The notes beneath the pieces are model-generated. The model searched no databases and was not told where the DNA came from. It saw only the letters and a list, made by a program, of their open reading frames with translations. A stretch of DNA of 64,000 nucleotides from JAGNDO01 sp963704975 (GTDB taxonomy: Bacteria; Chloroflexota; Anaerolineae; Caldilineales; Caldilineaceae), in assembly GCA_963704975.1 (NCBI GenBank), contig CAVPIK010000009.1, positions 66,021 through 130,020 on the forward strand. Direction: 5' to 3'. Both the position numbers and the translations under genes were made by a program. The stretch's first letter is position 1. Every line of letters starts with the position of its first letter. Positions 11,578 through 19,905 of the stretch are shown here, in pieces.

Positions 11578-13477
11578 ATGCCCAAAAAGCTCGAAAACCT
11601 GCTGACCCCAGTTCCCAGCGATATTGACATTGCTCAAGCCGCCATCCCCCTGCCCATCACCCAAATTGCCGACGAAGTGGGCATTCTGCCCGAAGAGATG
11701 GATATGTTTGGCCCGTATAAGGCCAAGGTCCATCTTTCCGTGCGAGAACGCTTGGCCGACCGGCCCAACGGCAAATACATTTTGGTCACGGCCATCACCC
11801 CCACGCCCCTGGGCGAAGGCAAGACCACGACGACCGTGGGGCTTTCCCAGGCTCTTGGGTGCCCATTTGGATCAAAAGGTGATCACCTGTATCCGTCAAC
11901 CCAGCATGGGACCGACCTTTGGCATCAAGGGTGGGGCGGCCGGCGGTGGCTACAGCCAGGTCATCCCCATGGAAGATTTTAACCTGCATCTGACCGGCGA
12001 CATCCACGCCATCACTGCGGCCAACAACCTGCTGGCCGCGGCCATCGACGCCCGCATGTTCCACGAAGCCACCCAGACCGACAAGGCCCTCTTCAACCGG
12101 CTCTGCCCCACGGCCAAGGACGGCAGCAGCTTCTTCTCTCCGGTGATGATCCGGCGGCTGAAAAAGCTGGGCATCGACAAGACCGACCCCAAGGATCTGA
12201 CCGAAGAAGAGGCCGGCCGTTTCGCCCGGCTGGACATCGACCCGGACAGCATCACCTGGCGACGGGTGACCGACACCAACGACCGCTTCCTGCGGGGCAT
12301 CACCGTGGGCGAAGGCCCGGCGGAAAAAGGCATGACCCGGGAGACTGGCTTTGACATCACCGTGGCCAGCGAGATCATGGCCATTTTGGCTCTGACCACC
12401 TCTTTGGAAGATATGCGGGAACGGCTGGGACGCATGGTGATCGGCACCAGCCGGGCCGGCGTCCCCGTCACCGCGGACGACCTGGGCACCGGCGGCGCGC
12501 TGACCGTGCTGATGAAAGACGCCATCATGCCCAACCTGATGCAGACCCTGGAGGGTACCCCGGCCCTGGTCCATGCTGGCCCCTTCGCCAACATTGCCCA
12601 CGGCAACAGCTCCATCATCGCCGACCAGATCGGCCTCAAGCTGGTGGGCGAGAATGGCTATGTACTCACCGAGTGCGGTTTTGGAGCAGACATTGGCATG
12701 GAGAAATTCTTCAACATCAAGTGCCGCTACAGCGGATTGGTCCCCAACGTGGTGGTGCTGGTCGCCACCATCCGGGCGCTGAAAATGCATGGTGGCGGCC
12801 CCAAGGTGCTGGCCGGGCAACCCCTGGATTCTGCTTATACGGACGAGAACTTGGAACTGCTTGAGGCTGGATGCAGCAACTTGAAGGTACACATCCGCAA
12901 CGCCAAGCGCTACGGTGTCCCCGTGGTGGTGGCGGTCAATCGCTTCCACACGGACACGGACAACGAAGTGGAACTGGTGAAGCGCATCTCTTTGGAATAT
13001 GGGGCGGAGGACGCGGTCATGTCCAACCATTGGGCCGAGGGTGGGTTGGGGTCCATTGAGTTGGGCAAGGCGGTCATGGCCGCCGCCCAGTTGCCCAGCG
13101 ACTTCAAATTCCTCTACGATGTCAACCTGGGCATCAAGGAAAAAATCGAGATCATCGTCAAGCTCATGTACGGCGGGGCCGGGGTGGAATACTCCGAGGA
13201 AGCCGAGAAGAAGATCGCCCTGTACACGAGGGTGGGCTTTGGCAATCTGCCCATGTGCATGGCCAAGACCCATCTGAGCCTGAGCCACGATCCCGAACTC
13301 AAGGGCGCGCCCACGGGCTTCATCGTCCCCGTGCGGGACATCCGGGCCAGCGTGGGGGCAGGCTTCGTCTATCCCCTGTTGGGCACCATGAGCACCATGC
13401 CCGGTCTGCCCACCCGCCCCGCGTTCTACGACGTGGATCTGGATCTGGAGACGGGGAAGGTGCTTGGGCTGTTCTAG
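11578..13477 (+). CDS. fhs: Formate-tetrahydrofolate ligase, frameshifted
   Basis: ATP-dependent ligation of formate to tetrahydrofolate giving 10-formyl-THF, entry to C1 metabolism or the methyl branch of the Wood-Ljungdahl pathway. The nucleotide-binding loop TPLGEGKTTTTVGL is near residue 75, followed by ITCIRQPSMGPTFGIKGGAAGGG and the family blocks LTGDIHAITAANNLLAA, TGFDITVASEIMAIL, FANIAHGNSSI and the C-terminal GLPTRPAFYDVDLD. One extra T near 11862 breaks the frame; without it the protein is about 632 residues, the longer form of the family. Start supported by AAAGAGGA. A strong terminator follows. With the formate dehydrogenase operon 1.5 kb downstream it suggests formate use or production. 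Confidence 0.95.
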
Positions 13478-13486
13478 GCAGCGTGA

Positions 13487-13513
13487 AGTTTGATGAGTGA
13501 TGAGTAACGAGTG
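13487..13513. repeat. GATGAGT-type heptamers after fhs
   Basis: GATGAGT, GATGAGT, AACGAGT in tandem just before the fhs terminator; similar words recur at 25632-25655. Confidence 0.55.
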
Positions 13514-13558
13514 GGGCGTGAGACCTGGAGAATATCCGGGTCTCACGCCCCTTTTTTT
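13513..13558 (+). terminator. Rho-independent terminator of fhs
   Basis: Perfect 13-base stem GGGGCGTGAGACC/GGTCTCACGCCCC with a 13-base loop followed by seven T. Confidence 0.92.
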
Positions 13559-13573
13559 GTGGTTGACGGTTGT

Positions 13574-13610
13574 ACTTCATTGGCGTATACTTTTGGCGCG
13601 TATACTGCTC
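13574..13610. promoter_or_regulatory. Candidate operator/promoter with two GCGTATAC boxes
   Basis: GCGTATAC occurs twice 17 bases apart (13579-13586, 13596-13603); each contains the palindrome GTATAC. Placed 45 bases upstream of an HTH antitoxin-like gene, as expected for an autoregulatory operator overlapping its promoter. Confidence 0.4.
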
Positions 13611-13648
13611 GCTCATTCTTTTTACCGGACTTTCGGGAGGAGCTTTCC

Positions 13649-13952
13649 ATGAACGAAGCCATGTTTGGAGATCTATTGGAAAGTGTACGTGAGGGCGGTG
13701 TCATCTTGCGTGGTGAGGCAGATCCTTCGCGCCGATTTGAAATAAGTGCGCTCTGACGTAAAACGAATTCGCGAGAACTACGGGCTTTCTCAGAGCGAGT
13801 TTGCCGCTTTGTTGGGGATTAGCATAAAGACCCTGCAAAACTGGGAGCAAGGACGCCGAACCCCTTACGGTTCGGCCCGAGTTCTGCTTCAAGTGGCGGC
13901 CAAGCACCCATATGCTGTGTGGGATGTTGTCGAACCGACGATGCTGAAGTAA
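13649..13952 (+). CDS. HTH antitoxin/transcriptional regulator (HigA/NadS-like), frameshifted
   Basis: The two overlapping frames join into one protein of about 100 residues: MNEAMFGDLLESVREGGVIL ... RRFEISAL, then DVKRIRENYGLSQSEFAALLGISIKTLQNWEQGRRTP, an XRE-type helix-turn-helix. Removing one T at about 13754 (CTCTGACG to CTCGACG) merges them. N-terminal LLES(V/I)REGG followed by an XRE domain is typical of antitoxins that act with RelE/HigB-type toxins encoded just upstream. Here no toxin gene is seen upstream (only the fhs terminator), so it is a solitary regulator or an orphan antitoxin. Start supported by GGGAGGAG. Two GCGTATAC boxes upstream may be its operator. Confidence 0.72.
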
Positions 13953-13986
13953 AGGTGCTATCAGTCATCACCGAAGGAACAAAACA

Positions 13987-14401
13987 ATGACCATAAAAGA
14001 TGTTATGCTACCACTGCCAGAAGATCTTTATATTCGTTTTGAACAAACTGCTCTTGCTACCAAGCAGTCATTGATTGAGATGCTCGTGCGCGCTGTCCGC
14101 GTAGGTAGTCCGCCGGATTGGTCACAGGCGCCAGCCGAATTCCAAGCCGATTTAGCAGTCTCTGGATCGGCTCAATGACGATGCTCTGTGGCACGTCGCA
14201 CGTAGCCAGCGCAGTGGGGCAGACATGGCTCGGCTCCAGGAATTACTTGCAATGAATGCGGATGAATCATTGACGGCCAGCGAACGATTGGAGCTGGAAG
14301 AACAGGTTGCCGAAGCCGACCGATTCATGTTGCGAAAAGCCCATGCGGCCGCCCTGCTCCAATGGCGCGGCCATGCTGTTCCTCCGTTCGAAAGGCTATG
14401 A
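13987..14401 (+). CDS. Uncharacterised partner protein of the HNH endonuclease, frameshifted
   Basis: Begins MTIKDVMLPLPEDLYIRFEQTA; after one frame change near 14158 it continues QSLDRLNDDALWHVARSQRS ... LTASERLELEEQVAEADRFML and ends FERL at a TGA (14399-14401). About 137 residues, largely helical, with a ribbon-helix-helix-like N-terminus (LPEDLYIRFEQTALATKQSL). Homologous pairs of such a protein with an HNH endonuclease are, from memory, common in cyanobacteria and Chloroflexota; the role (antitoxin-like or endonuclease-associated) is unknown. The GTG start of the HNH gene comes 3 bases after this stop, indicating translational coupling. Confidence 0.65.
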
Positions 14402-14404
14402 CCG

Positions 14405-14830
14405 GTGGCGATCTACTTATCCGCGACGTTGCGCCAACACCTTGAAGCTGCCGATGACCATCAATGTGCGTATTGCCAGACGCCTCAAGCCAACAGTGGC
14501 AGCCCGATGGTGGTGGACCATGTGATCCCGCGTAGCAAAAGTGGGGAGACCGATTTCGAAAACCTGTGCTTTTCCTGTTATCGCTGTAATCTTTTCAAAG
14601 GCGCACAAACGGAAGCGGTTGATCCTCTGAGTGGCGACACTGTGCCACTTTACCACCCCCGCCGCCAGCGCTGGACCGAACATTTTTCTTGGGATGATGC
14701 AGGCTTACGTATTCTTGGACTGACGGCAGTGGGCCGCGCCACCGTCAACGCACTCAACATGAACAATGCTGTCATCACCGATGCACGGCGCAATTGGGTG
14801 CGATTGGGATGGCCATCAAGGTCACGTTGA
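14405..14830 (+). CDS. HNH endonuclease
   Basis: 141 residues starting at GTG 14405. It carries a clear HNH/zinc finger: CAYCQT (CxxC), VDHVIPRSKSGETDFENLCFSCYRCNLFKG, i.e. DH...N...CxxCN. HNH proteins of this size are nicking or double-strand endonucleases of mobile or defence-like modules, or repair enzymes; substrate unknown. The C-terminal half (RILGLTAVGRATVNALNMNN ... RRNWVRLGW) is the usual tail of this free-standing group. Coupled to the 13987-14401 gene. Confidence 0.85.
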   Translation: MAIYLSATLRQHLEAADDHQCAYCQTPQANSGSPMVVDHVIPRSKSGETDFENLCFSCYRCNLFKGAQTEAVDPLSGDTVPLYHPRRQRWTEHFSWDDAGLRILGLTAVGRATVNALNMNNAVITDARRNWVRLGWPSRSR

Positions 14831-14910
14831 GAGCACCTCGGAGGAATGGGGAGATACTCGAACTTCTCCCAATAGACGTTACCCCAAATCTCTGCTAAAC
14901 TATCCCAGCC

Positions 14911-14998
14911 GCCGCCCCCACCCCGGCGGCGGAACAACCAACATCTCTCAATCGTAAAGACCATCGCCCCGGGCGAACTTTCCCGCCGGGGGCTTGAT
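14911..14998. other. GC hairpins upstream of the formate dehydrogenase operon
   Basis: CCGCCGCC(CCCACC)CCGGCGGCGG at about 14911-14934, and an imperfect stem ATCGCCCCGGGCG/CGCCGGGGGCTTGAT at about 14968-14999. These may terminate the HNH gene or belong to the operon leader; no known riboswitch recognised. Confidence 0.4.
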
Positions 14999-15036
14999 GT
15001 CCCTTTGTCCGACCGCACCACGCACCGGAGCGCCCC

Positions 15037-16784
15037 ATGCCCCACCCATCCGACCAGGAATTGATCGACCGCTGGCGCGGCGAACCCGCCCCCCTCCTGC
15101 CCATCCTCCACGCCTTCCACGACCGGGACGGCTATCTGTCCGACGCCGCCCTGAGCGCCATCGCCCTGGCCCTGCGCATCCCCGTGGCGGATCTCTTCGG
15201 GACGGTCACCTTCTATCACCATTTCAGCCGGGAAGCGCCGGGGCAGGCCGCACCCCGCATTTGCACCGGCCCGGTCTGCCGTCTGCGCGGCGGCGAGGAG
15301 ATGCTGGCCGCCCTGGCGGACAGCCGGGGCCACATCCATGCCCTGCGCCGGGCGCTGTGACGAGCCGGTCCCTGTCCTGCGCGGCCACACGGTCCTCGTC
15401 GGCACGGACCCGGATCACTTGGCCCAGCGCCGCTCCGCCCTGCCCGCGCCCAACCCCGGCGGCATGGAGGAAGTCGTCTTCCGCCACATCCGCGCCCTGG
15501 ACCGCAACACCCTGGCCGGGTATCGGCGCAGCGGCGGCTATATCGGTCTGGAAAAAACTTTGGCCATGCGGCCCGCGGCGGTGATCCAAACCGTACGCGA
15601 TAGCAACCTGGCCGGGCGAGGCGGGGCTGGATTCCCCACCGGCCTCAAATGGAAAGCCGTGCGTGACGCAGCCGGGGAGGCCAAGTACGTGGTCTGCAAC
15701 GCGGACGAAGGCGAGCCGGGCTGCTTCAAAGACCGGGCCATCCTCGACCACGATCCCCACGCCGTGATCGAGGGCATGGTCATCGCCGGATACGCCACCG
15801 GGGCCAGCATCGGCTTTCTCTATTTACGCTACGAATACCCGGAGACCGCCTTCGTGTTGGAGCGGGCCTTGGACGAGGCGAAACAAGGCCGGACTCCTGG
15901 GCCAAAACATTCTGGGCACGGGCTATGATTTTGAAATTTATCTGCGCCGGGGGGCCGGAGCCTACATCTGCGGCGAAGAGACCTCCCTGCTCAACAGCTT
16001 GGAGGGCAAGCACCCCTTCCCCCGCAACCGCCCGCCCTATCCCGTCACCCACGGTTTCGAGGACAAGCCCACCGCGGTCAACAACGTGGAGACCTTGGCC
16101 TCAATCCCCCACATTTTGCGCAAGGGGGCGGAATGGTACAATGGCCTGGGCACCAACGGCCAGGTGGGGACCAAGATCATCAGCCTCTCCGGGGACATCC
16201 GGCGGCCCGGCAACTATGAAGTGCCCCTGGGCTTGCCGCTGAAAACCCTGCTCTACGACTGGGCCGGCGGACCCCTGGACGGCCACACCATCCAGGCCGT
16301 GACCATGGCCGGTCTCTCCGGCGGCTTCCTGGCCGGGCCGGCCTTGGACGAAGTCACCCTGGACGAGGCGAGCCTGCGCAAGGCCGGGACCATGCTGGCC
16401 GCTGGCGGCATCATGGTCTTCGACGACAGCCGGGAGATGGTGGCCGTGGCCCACAACGCCATGAGCTTCTTCCAACACGAGAGCTGCGGCAAATGTTTCC
16501 CCTGCCGCATCGGCACCCAGCGCCTCACCGAACGGCTGAACGGGGGTGGACCGAATCTCACCCTGGACGAATGGCACGCCGAAATCGTCGATCTCAGCGA
16601 CGTCATGCGCACCATGTCCGCCTGTGGGCTGGGCATGGCCGCCCCGAATGTGAGCGATAGTTTGGTCAAGTATTTCCCGGAGCGGTTGAGCAACAGTGAC
16701 CCAGCGAGGCGGAACATGAATCCGCGAGTGTATGGCAGTAAAAGCAAACGAAGATTTTACACTGACCCTAACTTTCACAAATGA
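15037..16784 (+). CDS. NAD-dependent formate dehydrogenase diaphorase subunit, NuoE-NuoF-like fusion, frameshifted
   Basis: Transfers electrons between NAD(H) and the formate dehydrogenase core. Residues 1-110 are NuoE/FdsG-like (thioredoxin-fold [2Fe-2S] domain; Cys in TGPVCRL and MPCAGRC). The NuoF/FdsB-like part follows: FMN site NLAGRGGAGFPTGLKW, NAD site RRGAGAYICGEETSLL, and the [4Fe-4S] motif ESCGKCFPCRIGT with a distant SACGLG Cys. Indels near 15332 and 15905 (one extra base each) split it into three frames; joined length about 582 residues. The tail after KYFPERLS does not look like NuoF and overlaps the next ORF by 53 bases, so the true C-terminus may be disturbed. NuoE/NuoF fusions occur in HoxF and some formate dehydrogenases. 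Confidence 0.88.
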
Positions 16785-16996
16785 GGAAGTACGTCTTTTC
16801 GATGTCAAACCCTATTTGGACAAAGGGATCTTTCGCCAATTACAGGACATGGCCATCTTCCGGCAAGTCAGGCCAGTTTTGGACAGCGTCCAATGGCCCG
16901 GCGGACAAGATTTTTGTCCCGACACCTTGTATTTGGACAGCATCGAAGTTGAGCAGACCATGTCGCCGGAATCTGGCGATGACAGCAGGAGATTAG
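16732..16996 (+). CDS. DUF2442-like protein inside the formate dehydrogenase operon
   Basis: MAVKANEDFTLTLTF followed by EVRLFDVKPYLDKGIFRQL, VRPVLDSVQWPGGQDFCPDTLYL fits the DUF2442 pattern (polar start, strand with FD-x-P-x-L, WP-GxDxCPDxLY ending). Function of the family is unknown; members often sit with toxin-antitoxin-like or DUF4160 genes. The domain ends by about 16975, but this frame stays open to 17361 across the next gene. A stop at 16994-16996 is reached after a single frame change, so I place the end there; the end is uncertain. It overlaps the 3' end of the diaphorase gene by 53 bases and looks inserted into the operon. Confidence 0.6.
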
Positions 16997-17002
16997 TTTC
17001 GT

Positions 17003-17681
17003 ATGACACAACATCCCTTCCAAGACGGACCGCCCACCCTCACCCTGGACGGCGCGGAGATCCCCTTCACCGAGGGCGAGACGATCTACGAGATCGCCCG
17101 CCGGGTGGGGACCTTTGTGCCCACGCTCTGCTACGATCCCCGGCTGGAACCTTTCGGCGGCTGCCGTCTGTGCGTGGTGACGGTGAAAGGCACCCGCAAC
17201 CCCGTGGCCTCGTGCATGACCCAAGCCACCCACGGCATGGAAGTCCTCACCGCCACGGAGAACATCGAACGGCGGCGCACCATCCTGCTGGAGATGGTGG
17301 CGTCGGAGAACCGGGAGATCGACGTGTCGCCCGCTGCGGGGCTACGCCTCCCAGGAGTTGACCGGGCTGGTGGACCGCTACGCCGCCCGCACGGGCCGCT
17401 TCGCCGGGGCGCACTCCGGCCACAGCCGCCTGGACGACGTCAACCCCTTCATCCTGCGGGACTACGACCTGTGCATCTCCTGCTATCGCTGCGTGCGCGT
17501 CTGCGCCGAGCAGGAGGGGGACTTCGCCATCAGCATCATGAACCGGGGCTTCCACACCCAGATCAGCACCGAATTCAACGGCCATCTGCGGGAATCCGCC
17601 TGCACCTTTTGCGGCCAATGTGTGCAGACGTGTCCGACGGGCGCGTTGGCGGATAAAAAAGCGTTGCGTTTTGCGGAATGA
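17003..17681 (+). CDS. Formate dehydrogenase electron-transfer subunit (NuoG N-terminal/HoxU-like), frameshifted
   Basis: About 226 residues. The N-terminal [2Fe-2S] ferredoxin domain has CYDPRLEPFGGCRLCVV and a later C (SCMTQ). An NuoG-type middle follows, then two [4Fe-4S] clusters: CISCYRCVRVC and ACTFCGQCVQTCPTGA. One extra G near 17337 causes the frameshift. It corresponds to the N-terminal domains that are fused to the catalytic subunit in FdsA-type enzymes, but here it is a separate gene, like HoxU. It relays electrons from the molybdenum/tungsten subunit to the diaphorase. Start preceded by CAGGAG. Confidence 0.88.
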
Positions 17682-17684
17682 GAT

Positions 17685-17760
17685 TGGGCGATTGACGTTA
17701 ATCTCCCAATCCAATCTCCCAATCTCCCAATCTCTCAATCGCCCAATCCCCCATATCAAG
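17685..17760. repeat. AATCTCCC-type octamer array
   Basis: Tandem 8-base words (AATCTCCC, AATCTCCC, AATCTCTC, AATCGCCC, AATCCCCC) preceded by inverted words GATTGGGCGATTG, allowing a hairpin between the electron-transfer and catalytic subunit genes. Related words form the hairpin at 5868-5912. Confidence 0.7.
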
Positions 17761-17775
17761 AAAACGAGACAACCA

Positions 17776-19826
17776 ATGCAATCAACCCCAATCACCAAAA
17801 CCCGCACCATCTGCGGCTATTGCGGCGTGGGCTGCTCCGTGGATGTGATGGTGCGGGACAACCGCATCATCGGCATCCAGCCGGCCATGGATGGACCGGC
17901 CAACGAGGGCGCGCTGTGCGTCAAGGGCCAGTTCGCCTATGACTATGTCCAGCACCCGGACCGGCTGACCACGCCCCTGATCCGGGGCGCGGACGGCGCG
18001 CTGCACCCCGCCACCTGGGACGAGGCCCTGGACGCCGCCGCGGCGGGTTTCCGCAAGGCCGAGCAGGACCACGGACGCCACAGCATCTACGCCATCGCCT
18101 CGGGCCGCACGCCCACGGAGGCCGACTATTTGGTGGGCAAGTTCATGCGGGCCAGCTTCGGCACCCACTATATCGATAATTGTAGCCGTGCTTGACACGC
18201 CCCCACCGTCGCCGGTCTGGCGGCAGCAATTGGGCGTGGGGCCATGTCCAACCCCCTGGCGGACATGGAAAAGCCCGATGTGATCTTCTGCATCGGCACG
18301 AATATGACCGAGGCCCATCCCGTGGCGGCCACCCGGCTCAAGAAGGCCATCGCCAAGGGGGCCAAGCTGATCGTGGCCGACCCCCGGCGCATCCGCCTGG
18401 CCGAGATGGCCGACCTCTACCTGCCCATCCGGGTCGGCTCGGACGTGGCCTTGCTCTTGGGCATGGCCCATGTCATCGCCCGGGAAGGGCTGGTCAACGA
18501 AGGCTTTATCCAGGATCGCACGGCCGGGGCCGATGGATTTCTTGACCCACATCAGGCCCTTCACCCCGGAATGGGCCGAGACGATCACCGGCGTTCCGGC
18601 CAAGGACATCGAGCAGGCCGCCATCTGGTACGCCACGGCGGAGCGGGGGGCGATCTACTACACCCTGGGCATCACCGAGCACATCTGCGGGGTGGACAAT
18701 GTGCAGAGCCTGTGCAACCTGGTCCTGATGACCGGTCACATTGGCCGGGAGGGGACGGGGATCAACCCCATGCGCGGGCCAGAACAACATCCAGGGGGCC
18801 GGGGACAGCGGCGCGTTGCCCAACAACTACGTGGGCTTCCGCCCGGTCACCGACCCGGCCAACCAGGCCGAGTTCAGCCGTCTCTATGGGCGGGAAATGG
18901 ATGCGGCCAAGGGCATCACCAAGGTCGAAGCCTTCCAGCAGGCCGGGAACGAGATCCGGGCCATGCTCATCGACGGCGAGAACTCCCTGGTCTCGGACCC
19001 GGACCGCACTCACGCCGAACACGCCCTCGCCAGCCTGGACCATCTGGTGGTGATCGACATCTTCCTCACCGAGACCGCAGAGCGTGGCGGATGTGGTGCT
19101 GCCGTCGGCGGCCTGGGCCGAGACGGACGGCACCTTCACCAACACGGAGCGGCGCATCCAGCGGGTGCGCCAGGCCGTCACCCCGCCGGGCCAGGCCATG
19201 CCCGACTGGTGGATCCTCAGCCAATTGGCCCAGCGCTTGGGCACGCCGGGCTTTGACTACACATCAGCCAGCGACGTTTTTAACGAAATTTGCGCCCTTT
19301 CTCCGATTTACGCCGGGGTAGATTGGGATCTGATCGACGACGGACGCTATCAGTGGCCGATTCCCTACCGGGGCCATCCGGGCACGCCCCGCTTGCATGA
19401 GGATGAATTTCTCAACGGGCGCGGCCTGTTCAGCGTGATCAGCTATCGGGATCCGGCGGAGGTGATCGACGACGCCTTCCCGGTCTGGCTGACCACCGGG
19501 CGGCGGCTGGAAAGCTATCACACCCGCACCCAGACCGGGCGGTCCCACGGCATCGACTATCTGCTCTCCGAGGAGACCTTGGAGGTGCATCCCGACGACG
19601 TGATCGCCTGGGGCCTCACCGACGGCGGCTGGGCGGAGATGGCCAGCCGCCGGGGCAGGTGCGCATCAAAGTGGAGGCCACCTCCCGCTCGCCCCGAGGC
19701 ACGGTCTTCGCCAGCTTCGCCTTCAACGACGTGCCCATCAACGTCCTCACCGGCGGCGGCTACGACCCCAACACCCACACGGCGGAGCTGAAAGTCTGCC
19801 CGGTGAGCGTGGTGGCCGTGGGGTAG
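17776..19826 (+). CDS. Formate dehydrogenase catalytic subunit, probable selenoprotein, frameshifted
   Basis: Molybdopterin-guanine-dinucleotide oxidoreductase converting formate to CO2. The N-terminal [4Fe-4S] motif is CGYCGVGCSVDVMV ... CVKG. At 18193-18195 an in-frame TGA interrupts NCSRA-U-HAPTVAGL, exactly where formate dehydrogenases carry the Sec (or Cys) Mo/W ligand before His. The same frame continues without change for another 110 codons, and a SECIS-like hairpin follows immediately. Later blocks include FCIGTNMTEAHPV, LNADPRR-like VADPRRIRLAEMADLYLPIRVGSD, MTGHIGREGTGINPMRGQNN and the C-terminal cofactor-binding domain. Four ordinary frameshifts near 18533, 18778, 19080 and 19655 are cured by removing one base each. 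Joined length about 683 residues. Confidence 0.9.
18193..18240 (+). promoter_or_regulatory. Candidate bacterial SECIS element
   Basis: Directly after the UGA codon: CACGCCC (18196-18202) pairs with GGGCGTG (18231-18237). Inside, an upper stem CGCC/GGCG closes an apical loop with GGTCT, the loop sequence known from the E. coli fdhF SECIS recognised by SelB. Spacing from UGA to loop is as expected for bacterial SECIS. Confidence 0.75.
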
Positions 19827-19840
19827 AAGTTCAGCGTATA

Positions 19841-19890
19841 AATAAAAAAGAGGCCAGGGGATTCACGAATCCCCTGGCCTCTTTTTTATT
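19841..19890. terminator. Bidirectional terminator between formate dehydrogenase and the transporter
   Basis: AAAAAAGAGGCCAGGGGATT and its complement, short loop, with A-run and T-run on the two sides; it serves the convergent genes ending at 19826 and 19906. Confidence 0.92.
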
Positions 19891-19905
19891 TGCGAGCGCA
19901 ATTGC

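Noticed and set aside
18193..18195. TGA in the formate dehydrogenase gene as a nonsense mutation
   Set aside because: It sits exactly at the Sec/Cys active-site position, the frame does not change, and a SECIS-like hairpin follows. A random stop at this one codon is unlikely.
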